From positions 56,724,275-56,788,274 of the forward strand of contig CM068377.1 in assembly GCA_034770075.1 (NCBI GenBank): 64,000 nt of DNA. Reading direction: 5' to 3'. Of this stretch, positions 11,561 to 21,469 are shown piece by piece; position 1 is the stretch's first letter; each line of letters begins with the position of its first letter. The notes under the pieces are model-generated. The model was given only the letters and a program-made list of their open reading frames with translations, was not told the DNA's origin and searched no databases. This DNA comes from Aralia elata (lineage: Eukaryota > Streptophyta > Magnoliopsida > Apiales > Araliaceae). The position numbers and the translations under genes are program-made.

Positions 11561-12448
11561 GCAAATAAAAGATTAAGTAAGAGATCAACCATTATCTAGT
11601 TGTTATTAAATCATGCTAGATTTATTATTCTAATAATAAATAAAGGTTGTTAACCTATAGTTAGAGACAAGTAAGGGTAATAATCGGAGTATTCAAAGAA
11701 TAAGTGTGCATGATTAGTTATCAATTATTTTAATAGCTAAAGGTCATTAAGTTAAATTCTGTTTAGCTAATGATTAGACAGAAATTAAATGTATATGGTG
11801 AATTGTTTATCCTTTAAATAAACAGTATAAGTGAGTGCATCGATATACAGTTATGCAATGCTAATGGATAAACCGACTTTATCAACTGGTAGGTTATCCA
11901 AGATCAATTAATTAAAGCTAACAATTTATCTGTAGCTGAGCAAACAGGCAATTTCCCTAACTTCATTCTTTCAGTCTATTGAATGCAAGTTCTTCCTTAT
12001 TTAACTTTTACATTGAGCAATATTTTTAAACCTTATGCATTATTTTTAATTTGTGCAAAAAGGTATATATTGCAAGTTATTCTTTAAGCTCGAATCTTAC
12101 CTCCAAGCATGCTTTAAGTAGTCTAATTACTTTTTAAAATTATTCCACATCTTTGTATTTATTGACATTCGCACTCGTGCATTTGAATTCGTATATTTAT
12201 TTAAGTTCAGAAATTTGTGAACTATTCATGGTTAAGTCTGAACCCTTGTTCGGTCAGGCAAGTATGTGAGAATTTATAAAAGCTATCAGAACCAATCGAT
12301 GGTAAGGATTCTTAGACTAAATGGACACCCCTTTTATTATAGGGGAGTACCCCAGGTACCGTATATAAGGTACAAATAGCAGAGTTAAATGTTATTCATA
12401 CACATAGCGTACGCGAGGCTGATCCCCTCAAGTACTTATTCTGTAGCC
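11561..12448 (+). other. Middle of LTR-A, no gene seen
   Basis: This is AT-rich LTR sequence. Near 12410-12435 it contains the block ggctgatcccctcaagtac, which is also found in the G1 and G3 LTRs at comparable places. Confidence 0.6.
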
Positions 12449-12453
12449 AGTAA

Positions 12454-14207
12454 TGTAATTCTATGAATAAGCACACCTAGAGGGGGGTGAATAGGTGTAA
12501 TTTGTATTTAGTGAACAACAGTGATAAATTTTCAAAATGACTTTCTGCAGGAAATTCAGACAGTGATACCCTGTCTGAATTGGTGTCTGAATTAGTATAT
12601 GTTCTTCGTGATGGTATGAACAGACAGTTATACCCTGTCTGAATTGGTGTCTGAATTAGTGCAAAACAAGACCCAACAACTGAGTATTATGCAGATTTCT
12701 TCTAAACAGAATTCAAGCTTCAAGGATCAAACAACACAAATAAGCAAATCATAAACACAACGATTTTTACGTGGTTCGGCCCTTCAACTCTAATCTAGTG
12801 GCCTACTCCACGTCTAATACCAATTGGTATTGGAGACTCTTTTTTATTAAGCTTTAATTCAATACAATACACGATAACTTCCCTGTTCTTTATAGCTTTC
12901 CTCTGTGATGGACACTCCTGTCCCTATGCACCACTGCAATCCTTCTCACCACTGAGACCCTTGCTCCACAGCAACTTTGAAAGCTATCAAAGAACAAAAC
13001 CTATCTACAACTAGATAGAACAAGCCACACACGGCTTACACTTTGAACAATGATTTTGATTACAAGATATCACTCTTCCAGTAGAAAATATATATGAGAA
13101 CAATACAACTGATTGCTGGAAGATAACTTAGAAAGCTAATGAACTTATATATGTGACTGATTAGAGCTCTTCTAAGTTCACTTGAATAGCCAAGAGGTAG
13201 AATGAATTTATAGTGCTGCTTCCAACGGCTATGAAGAAACTAATCCCATGAAATTCTCAATAAATATGGCAAGGATCAGCAGACTCATGAGAGAGAAACC
13301 GAATCCATCAGCATAAAATTAATTCCTTGATGATCTCAAACAGCTGGGATAAGAATGCTAATATACATCCATCCATGCACTTTATTATATAATATTCAAA
13401 ATTCATGTAACAATTATAGGCGTGCACATATTATATAACTAGTTAACGGATTCATTTGCCCAAGAGAGTGCGGAATGTATATGTAAGGGAATGGGCAGCA
13501 ATATATTAAAATTATCATCTCCATGATTCGGATGATGGGCAACAAAGAAAGTGGTTCCACCCAATATATAATGCTAGCTATGTATTGGAAGTAGTAATGG
13601 GTAGCATGTTTAATGTATTAAACAAATCCTTCATTTATCAAATATTGGGATATAGGGAGAGAATGAGAGTAATATCGGTAGAGGAGGGCAAATGGGATAA
13701 AGTAAGAAAATGGGCAACATTAAATATAATAAAGTGAAAAGCATGTGCCAGCATCTATTCTTAATATGAGCAATGGACCATATTCATGCACTATTCTAGG
13801 GAGTGGAGGTTTGAAATTTTATTCATATGAATACACTAAAACATAAGGTAGACATGTATACTTAAAATATTAATATATCATGCTGATAAGTGGAGAGTAA
13901 GTAGGCAACATTAGTATGTTATTTAATGAATATCATATGCCTGCAGTATACAAGTGGAAATAGAGAGAATCATTTAACCAAATTAATTTGACCAATCCGC
14001 AAGGAAGCATTATTAGGAAATATGATACAACCAATTAGAAAACATTTGATCTATATAAATGTTGAAGGCTTAATATAAATATTTTCATATCTAATTAAAT
14101 TGCTTCAATAAATATTTTCATGCAATATAAATCTTAGAGTGTGTAAAAATATAATAACATTATAAAATAAGTTGTCATCATTAAAACCAAAATACCATAA
14201 ACCAACA
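12454..14207 (-). repeat. SIRE-1 3' LTR
   Basis: The ends are TGTAATTC (left) and CCAACA (right), so the LTR runs TGTTGG...ATTACA in element sense. Near its left end it carries two copies of a 40-bp block (about 12557-12596 and 12621-12660). Each block forms a hairpin from TTCAGACAG or CAGACAG against CTGTCTGAA. Confidence 0.95.
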
Positions 14208-14221
14208 TTCTCCCCCTTTTT
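14208..14221 (-). other. SIRE-1 polypurine tract
   Basis: In element sense AAAAAGGGGGAGAA sits directly before the 3' LTR start TGTTGG, as expected for a Copia plus-strand primer. Confidence 0.85.
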
Positions 14222-14459
14222 GATGATTACAACCTATAATATATAACTCCCCCTAAATATATGGCTCCCCATGAAACCATGCATATAATCACTAAGCACA
14301 TGTTGAAGCTCCTCATAAATTATAGCATATGCATATCAATTTAATTATAGCATATGCATATCAATTTAAATATCTCTCTCCCCCTTTGTCATCAACAAAA
14401 ATAATTTATAAGAAATATTTAAAGATCACAGATATTATCTATCCCCCTTTTTCATTATC

Positions 14460-15060
14460 AAAAAGAATAATCAACCGCAGATAGTCATGCCCAACTCTCT
14501 TCGTAAAGTGCAAAAACGTTCTTCACTTAAAGGTTTTGTAAAAATGTCAGCCAATTGATGTTCAGTAGGGACAAGTACTAATTTTATTAATCCATTAGCA
14601 ACATTATCTCATAGAAAATGATGTCTAACCTCAATATGTTTAGTAAGAAAATGAAGTATAGGATTTTTTGGAATATCTATTGCACTAGTATTGTCACCCA
14701 AAATAGGCACATTTTCACATATATCATTAAGATCATGCAAAGATGAATCGTCTATAAGATGTGAACAACAACTGCCTGCTGCCAAGTATTCACCTTTTGT
14801 AGTGGATAAAGCAACTGATGTTTCTTTCTATAACATGCATAAGCTAATAAAATTTTTATTTCATCCAACCTTGCAACAGGGACAAAAGTTTCTTCATAAT
14901 TTATACCTTCCTGTTGATTATAGCCTTGAGCTATCAATCTAGCTTTGTTTCTCGTGATTATGCCATTTTCATCAAGTTTATTTTTGAAAATCCATTTTGT
15001 ACCAATGATAGATGCATTTCTAGGAGGTTTAACAAGATCCCATACCTGACACCTTTCGAA
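14460..15060 (-). pseudogene. SIRE-1 reverse transcriptase start fused to RNase H end
   Basis: The minus strand reads the N-terminal Copia reverse transcriptase (IIGTKWIFKNKLDENG, ARLIAQGYNQQEGINYEETF, then VARLDEIKILLAYA) down to about 14830. It then jumps, with a frame change, into RNase H (ETSVALSTTKGEYLAAGS, DNTSAI, NPILHFLTKHIE, VPTEHQLADIFTKPL). The catalytic YVDD region of reverse transcriptase is deleted. An in-frame TGA also follows RHHFL. The product cannot be functional. The internal deletion joins two distant parts of pol in their normal order. Confidence 0.85.
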
Positions 15061-15700
15061 TTGATTTAATTCTTCCTTCTTGTGTTCATCCGTGTGTTGG
15101 GATCACCTATGATCAAATCAGGAGGATGATTTCTCACAGTTCTAGATGATCTAGGAAGTCTGACCGAGGTCATTTGCTCTTCAGGTTCAGGCTCCAGTAT
15201 ATCAAGTTCTTCATCTGACTGGTCATCTGATTTTTCTTCTAATTCAGACGGTTGAGACTGTCTCGGTTTAGGTGTCTGCATGTCAGAGTTTTCTACATAT
15301 TCAGACGGCTCAGGCTGTCTGATATCTCTTGTATGTTTTCCTGATACGCTTGATTTTTCTTCTGATTAAGACGGCTTAGGTTGTCTGAATTGAGCTGTTT
15401 GAATTTCATGGTTCCCATTTTCTTCTCCTGCAGAAACCTCATTCTCTTCTTTTGGCAGATCATTGTTAAACTCATCAAATATAATATGCACTGATTCCTC
15501 ATCAAGATCATCATTTGTATTAAATATAGAGCATTTAGCATAAGATTCTCCAAATAACTTATAGGTAACTTATTTTCTAAAAGTAAAGTACTTTCTAATA
15601 ATATAGCCAATAATATACTCATCACAATACAATCAAAAATTAATTAAGTGAACATCATAGCTATATCAAGGTAACCCAAAAACAATTTACCCAAATAATA
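15061..15700 (-). pseudogene. SIRE-1 integrase C-terminal tail and acidic linker
   Basis: The minus strand holds the end of the integrase region (LFGESYAKCSIFNT, EESVHIIFDE), then a Pro/Ser/Glu-rich linker with repeated peptides of the type RQPEPSE, and the typical RNHPPDLIIGDP before reverse transcriptase. The repeated peptides are encoded around TCAGACGG and GTCTGA words that also occur in the LTR. Stops interrupt the frame. The integrase core and zinc-binding part are absent. Confidence 0.75.
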
Positions 15701-15767
15701 GTCCATCCAAATTATCTTTCCGTCTCCTTTTTAGCCTTAAGACACCTACAAAACAAATAAATAATCT

Positions 15768-17276
15768 CTATCTTTTTGGTACCCAAATCTTCTTGGGTCC
15801 TTTTGGGTTAGTAACATATAAATCACATTTCTTTACCCAAATTTGTTTTATTCTAATTTTATTATAATTATAATCAAAATGACCTTTAAAACCACATTTT
15901 TTACAAGTAACAATCGGTGAACAATAAAGTGGTTTATGCATTGGTTTTCTAATATTATTATTAGATTTAAAATCAACATGATTATATCTAATTCCTTGCT
16001 TATCAAGACTAGACCTTTGAGCACCCAACATTATATTCAAATTCTCTTCACCTTGAGCGAATTTTGCAAGGTCCTTTTTCAAAGATATTATTTCTTCATT
16101 ATTATCATTTTGCATGCTTATAATTTTTCCATCATTAAAAGCATCTATGCATGTATCTCTCATTTTCAAATTTTCTTTCAAAACTTCATTTTCATTTTTA
16201 GGATATTCATTTTCTTTTCTCTCTTCAATAAAAGACTTAACTTCATTCATTAGCTCATTTACACAATTCTTTAAATATGTAGTTTTCTTTTTGAGCTTTT
16301 GATTCTCATTTTGTAAATCAAGATAATCAGATGTAGATATTTCAAAAGCATCATGAAAATTTGTTACCTCAAGTTGATCATCATCTTCAAGTCCCATGAA
16401 ACAGAGTTGGCTAATTTCTTCTTCTTTTGTTTTACTCATTGGAGTTGAGCTACCTCTTTGATTCTTCCTTTGTTTCTTCCTTTGAAGTAGTCTCTCGAGT
16501 TTTCTCGAGATCATTTCAATTTCCTTATCAATATCTTCGAGATCACCTTCACTGTTGCTTTCGGTTTGAAGTGCAAATGTCTTCTTTATTGGTGCCTCAT
16601 CTTCATCATCATACCTCTTGAGTTGATTTTCAAATTCTTCAAGCTCTCCAAATAAAGTAAGAGTTTCCATAGAACTGATTGTGGTTGAATCTTGAAGGGT
16701 AGTCACTTTTGGTGCGAATCGCTTTGGCATTACTCTAAGTATCTTTCTATTTATCTCCCTTTGATCAATTTTCCGTCCAAGCATACTTAGAGAATTCATT
16801 AGAGTGAGGAATCTAGCTTGGGCTTCTTTGATTGTTTCATCCTTCTCTAACTTGAATAGCTCATATTCTTGCATCAACATGCTTAACTTGACTTCCTTTA
16901 CTTTAGTAGTTCCCTCGTGGCTCATGATCATTGTGTCCCAAATTTCTTTTGCCGTATTGCATGCAGAGACTTTGTCGATTTCAACTTGAACCATACCACT
17001 CAGCAATGTGTTCTTGGCTTTGGAGTTATAGGAAAACATGTAGCTTTCATTTGCATCCATCTCCATAAGAGCCTTTGGTTTGCCATCATCATGCCTAGGA
17101 ATAATAGGTCCATTTTCAACAACCCACCATTCCCATGGATCCTTCTTGAGGAAGATCTTCATTCTGAATTTCCAAAAGTTAAAGTTTTCGCTCCCGAGCA
17201 ATAATGGTGGCCTGCTAGTTGATTGACCTTCTTGAAAGCTTAGGTGTGCCATAAGATCTTTCCCTACGACCTGCAA
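15768..17276 (-). CDS. gag: SIRE-1 Gag, intact frame of 502 residues
   Basis: This is the only long uninterrupted retroelement frame in the window. It begins MQVVGKDLMAHLSFQ. The second Met (residue 9) is the more usual SIRE-type start, and the first lies only about 23 nt inside the primer-binding site. Residues of about 30-240 form the UBN2-type Copia Gag domain (LLLGSENFNFWKFRMKIFL, SKAKNTLLSGM, NSLSMLGRKI). An acidic and coiled-coil segment follows at about 240-400, and a single zinc knuckle at 458-471. That knuckle reads CKKCGFKGHFDYNY, so the last zinc ligand Cys is replaced by Tyr. Gag would form the particle and bind the RNA. With pol deleted, it is the only protein this copy could supply. 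Confidence 0.9.
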   Translation of the reverse strand: MQVVGKDLMAHLSFQEGQSTSRPPLLLGSENFNFWKFRMKIFLKKDPWEWWVVENGPIIPRHDDGKPKALMEMDANESYMFSYNSKAKNTLLSGMVQVEIDKVSACNTAKEIWDTMIMSHEGTTKVKEVKLSMLMQEYELFKLEKDETIKEAQARFLTLMNSLSMLGRKIDQREINRKILRVMPKRFAPKVTTLQDSTTISSMETLTLFGELEEFENQLKRYDDEDEAPIKKTFALQTESNSEGDLEDIDKEIEMISRKLERLLQRKKQRKNQRGSSTPMSKTKEEEISQLCFMGLEDDDQLEVTNFHDAFEISTSDYLDLQNENQKLKKKTTYLKNCVNELMNEVKSFIEERKENEYPKNENEVLKENLKMRDTCIDAFNDGKIISMQNDNNEEIISLKKDLAKFAQGEENLNIMLGAQRSSLDKQGIRYNHVDFKSNNNIRKPMHKPLYCSPIVTCKKCGFKGHFDYNYNKIRIKQIWVKKCDLYVTNPKGPKKIWVPKR

Positions 17277-17298
17277 AGATCAATATTAATAGAGCCTA

Positions 17299-17310
17299 GC
17301 TCTGATACCA
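17299..17310 (-). other. SIRE-1 primer-binding site (initiator tRNA-Met)
   Basis: TGGTATCAGAGC on the minus strand lies two bases inside the 5' LTR and is complementary to the 3' end of plant initiator Met tRNA. Confidence 0.9.
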
Positions 17311-17312
17311 AA

Positions 17313-19067
17313 TGTAATTCTATGGATAAGCACACCTAGAGGGGGGGTGAATAGGTGTAATTTGTATTTAGTGAACAACAGTGATAAATTTTCAAAATGA
17401 CTTTCTGCAGGAAATTCAGACAGTGATACCCTGTCTGAATTGGTGTCTGAATGAGTATATGTTCTTCGTGATGGTATGAACAGACAATTATACCCTGTCT
17501 GAATTGGTGTCTGAATTAGTGCAAAACAAGACCCAACAACTGAGTATTATGCAGATTTCTTCTAAACAAAATTCAAGCTTCAAGGATCAAACAACACAAA
17601 TAAGCAAATCATAAACACAACGATTTTTACGTGGTTCGGCCCTTAAACTCTAATCTAGTGGCCTACTCCACGTCCAATACCAATTGGTATTGGAGACTCT
17701 TTTTTATTAAACTTTAATTTAATACAATACACGATAACTTCCCTATTCTTTATAGCTTTCCTCTGTGATGGACACTCCTGTCCCTATGCACCACTGCAAT
17801 CCTTCTCACCACTGAGACCCTTGCTCCATAGCAACTTTGAAAGCTATCAAAGAACAAAACCTATCTACAACTAGATAGAACAAGCCACACACGGCTTACA
17901 CTTTGAACAATGATTTTGATTACAAGATATCACTCTTCCAGTAGAAAATATATATGAGAACAATACAACTGATTGCTGGAAGATAACTTAGAAAGCTAAT
18001 GAACTTATTTATGTAACTGATTAGAGCTCTTCTAAGTTCACTTAAATAGCCAAGAGGTAGAATGAATTTATAGTGCTGCTTCCAACGGCTATGCAGAAAC
18101 TAATCCCATGAAATCCTCAATAAATATGGCAAGGATCAGCAGACTCATGAGAGAGAAATCGAATCCATCAGCATAAAATTAATTTCTTGATGATCTCAAA
18201 CAGCTGGGATAAGAATGCCAATATATATCCATCCATGCACTTTATTATATAATATTCAAAATTCATGTAACAATTATAGGCGTGCACATATTATATAACT
18301 AGTTAATGGATTCATTTGCCCAAGAGAGTGCGGAATGTATATGTAAGGGAATGGGCAGCAATATATTAAAATTATCATCTCTATGATTCGGATGATGGGC
18401 AACAAAGAAAGTGGTTCCACCCAATATATAATGCTAGCTATGTATTGGAAGTAGTAATGGGTAGCATGTTTAATGTATTAAACAAATCCTTCATTTATCA
18501 AATATTGGGATATAGGGAGAGAATGAGAGTAATATCGGTAGAGGAGGGCAGATGGGATAAAGTAAGAAAATGGGCAACATTAAATATAATAAAGTGAAAA
18601 GCATGTGCCAGCATCTATTCTTAATATGAGCAATGGACCATATTCATGCACTATTCTAGGGAGTGGAGGTTTGAAATTTTATTCATATGAATACACTAAA
18701 ACATGAGGTAGACATGTATACTTAAAATATTAATATATCATGCTGATAAGTGGAGAGTAAGTAGGCAACATTAGTATGTTATTTAATGAATATCATATGC
18801 CTGCAGTATACAAGTGGAAATAGAGAGAATCATTTAACCAAATTAATTTGACCAATCCGCAAGGAAGCATTATTAGGAAATATGATACAACCAATTAGAA
18901 AACATTTGATCTATATAAATGTTGAAGGCTTAATATAAATATTTTCATATCTAATTAAATTGCTTCAATAAATATTTTCATGCAATATAAATCTTAGAGT
19001 GTGTAAAAATATAATAACATTATAAAATAAGTTGTCATCATTAAAACCAAAATACCATAAACCAACA
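17313..19067 (-). repeat. SIRE-1 5' LTR
   Basis: This LTR matches 12454-14207 almost base for base, with one extra G in the GGGGGGG run. It is followed on the left by the primer-binding site and on the right by the target repeat AGTAA. Confidence 0.95.
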
Positions 19068-19286
19068 AGTAACTAGAGGGTCAACTAGCTATTGACTCCT
19101 TTGGAAGTTAATGTTCAAAGTCTATTTGACTATCTCTTGTTCTAAAAGCAATTAAAGTTCTTGCTTCTAATAATTATTGAATTCCCTTTCTATATCCCTT
19201 TCATCATGATATTCCTTATTGTTGTACTTTAAAACTTGCTGAGCAAACTCGTTGCTCATCCTTGCTATATCATGACTCCATTGCAG

Positions 19287-19336
19287 CTAAACCCGAGACG
19301 TCAGGGAAGAACAAAGGGAAGGAGAAGATGAAGTGA
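19287..19336 (+). other. Lys-rich terminal frame at the end of LTR-A
   Basis: After an acceptor-like ttgcag the frame reads KPETSGKNKGKEKMK and stops at TGA 19334-19336. It corresponds in position, flanks and composition to the frame at 319-384 in G1-type LTRs. Confidence 0.4.
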
Positions 19337-19598
19337 TAGACGTCTTGTAGCAGATTTTCATTTTATGAATAGTTAATTTCTGTTAATGTAATTTAAATCC
19401 TGATAGTTATTTAGGGTATGGATTTATGTAAGTGTTTAAGGTTATTGTGTTCTGGGACTAGTAACACCTACTTAATGAATAACATATGTTTATTATATTC
19501 CGCATTTTTAGTTAATATATGTTGTTGAAGGTGAATGATGTGTTGGATCGTGATGACCGGATCCGGGTATTTGGAGACCCGAATTTGGGGGCGTCACA

Positions 19599-21469
19599 AT
19601 GGCTCCTGTAGAGATGAAGGAGTTGATGGTGCAATTGTAGGAGCTACTAGACAAAAAATATATCCAACCGAGCGTTTCACCGTGGGGAGCGTCGGTGTTA
19701 TTTGTCAAGATGAAGGATGCATCTATGCGTCTTTGCATTGATTATAGGGAATTGAATAAAGTCACTATTAAGAATAAATACACCCGTTGCCACGAATTGA
19801 TGACTTGTTCGATCAGTTGAAAGGGGCGAAATATTTTTCAAAAATAGATCTGAGGAGTGGATATCATTAGTTGAAGGTGAGAAAGGAGGATGTATCAAAG
19901 ACGACATTCAGAACTCGGTATAGTCATTACAAGTTTCTAGTAATGTCATTTAGTTTAACGAATGTGCCTACAACATTTATGGACCTAATGAATAGGGTGT
20001 TTAAACTATTTTTGGATAAATTCGTAGTGTTCATAGACGACATTCTGGTATATTCCAAAACCCAGGAAAAGTATGTGGAATTTTCAGGTGATATTGGAAG
20101 CGTTAAGGAGAGAGAAGTTGTATGCGAAATTTTCAAAGTGCGAATTTTGGTTGGAGCGTGTGCAATTTCTTGGGCATGTGATTAATAAGGATGAAATTTC
20201 AGTGGATCCATCAAAGGTTGAAACTGTGATGAACTGGGATCAGCCAAAGACACCGTCGAAGGTGAGAAGTTTCCTAGGATTGGCAGGTTATTATCGCCGT
20301 TTCATTCAGGACTTCTCTAGAATCGCCACTCCGTTGACGAATTTGACAAGGAAAGCGGTAAAGTTCGTTTGGACGGAGAAGTGCAAAGAGAGTTTCCAAG
20401 AATTAAAGAAGAGACTGAGTACGACACCTATGTTGTCTTTGTCGGATGATACAGGGAATTTTGTGGTGTATAGCGACGCATCGCATAAATGACTTGGTTG
20501 TGTGCTTATACAAAATGGTAAGGTTATCGCGTACACATCACGACAATTAAAAGACTATGAAAAAGGGTATCTGACCCATGATTTAGAGTTAACAGCCGTG
20601 GTGTTTGCTTTGAAGATTTAGAGGCACTATCTCTATGGGGAGAAGTGTGAGATATATACGGACCATAAATGTCTGAAGTATATTTTCAGACAAAATGATT
20701 TAAATATGCGTCAAAGGCGATGGTTAGAATTGATCAAAGATTATGACTGTGAAATCCTATACCATCTAGGGAAAGCTAATGTGGTTGTCGACGCTTTGAG
20801 CAGGAAGGGTCGGGAAAAGTTATTTTTGTTAACTACTCAGGAGAAGCTCATAGCGGAAATGGCTAAGTTGGAGTTAGAGGTGAAATGTCTGAAAGAGTCG
20901 AATGAAAAATTATTCCAGATGGAAACCTGTTCAACTCTAGTGGACAAGGTGAAGGAAGCACAACTCCAGGATGAGGAGTGTGATAAAATACGAAAAAGGG
21001 TGCTTAAGGTTGAGGAGCTTAAATTCAAAATCGATACCGAAGGGTTGTTGAGATTTGAATGTAGAATCTGGATTTCGTCAGTACTGGAGGTCAGGGAGGA
21101 AATTTTGAGCGAAGCTCATAGTTCAAGATTTTCGGTTCACCCGAAAATTACAAAAATGTACTAGGATCTTCGACAACATTTTTGGTGGCCAAATATGAAG
21201 AGAGAGGTTGCTGAGTAAGTTGCGAAGTGCTTAACTTGTCAGAAAGTCAAAGTAGAGCATCAGAGGCCAAGTGGTTTGTTACAGCCCTTGGAGATACCAT
21301 AATGGAAGTGGGAGTATATCACGATAGATTTCAAAAAGGCTATGACGCGGTATGGGTTATCATGGATCGACTAACAAAATCAGGGCATTTCTTGCCGATC
21401 AAAATAAGATTCACTCCGGATCAGTTGGCGAAATTATACGTCAAGGAGATTATTTCAAGGCACGGTGTT
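19599..21469 (+). pseudogene. pol: G1 reverse transcriptase, RNase H and integrase start (copy 1)
   Basis: The block resumes the G1 polyprotein directly after the second ATGGC. It starts with MAPVEMKEL and [13 protein letters not shown], then the catalytic FIDD of reverse transcriptase (about 20030), [14 protein letters not shown], the RNase H SDASHK and HHCC-type integrase zinc-finger residues. It ends in the integrase core at ISRHGV. It holds frame shifts near 19790, 19870 and 20090 and stops at 20490-20492 and 20618-20620. It also has stops after KMY (21162), at 21215 and at about 21300. Most of these stops also occur in the paralogue. The gene is interrupted at 21470 by a solo LTR and continues at 23553. 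Confidence 0.9.

Larger units (their letters stand above)
12454..19067 (-). mobile_element. SIRE-1: SIRE-lineage Copia element, internally deleted
   Basis: Two LTRs of 1754 and 1755 bp, with about 25 mismatches seen by eye, flank 3.1 kb of internal sequence. Target repeats AGTAA lie at 12449-12453 and 19068-19072. In minus orientation the order is 5' LTR (17313-19067), Met primer-binding site, intact gag, integrase tail and linker, start of reverse transcriptase, end of RNase H, polypurine tract, 3' LTR. Protease, most of integrase and most of reverse transcriptase are missing, so it could move only with help from elsewhere. The near-identical LTRs suggest a recent insertion. Confidence 0.95.
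9176..19598 (+). mobile_element. Solo LTR-A (about 3.8 kb) with a nested SIRE-1 element
   Basis: The LTR begins TGTAATGTCC and ends GGGGGCGTCACA. It is flanked by the 5-bp repeat ATGGC and has no internal domain, so it is a solo LTR left by LTR-LTR recombination. Removing SIRE-1 and its target repeat leaves about 3.8 kb. Its first part is homologous to 44134-44960 and 61453-64000. It splits the G1 polyprotein between protease and reverse transcriptase. The ends and the internal conserved blocks place it with the chromovirus LTRs of this window, but its own internal domain is not present here. Confidence 0.9.

Noticed and set aside
15768..17276. Host gene encoding a zinc-knuckle protein
   Set aside because: The frame lies between a Met primer-binding site and a Copia linker inside paired LTRs, and its domain order is that of a SIRE Gag.
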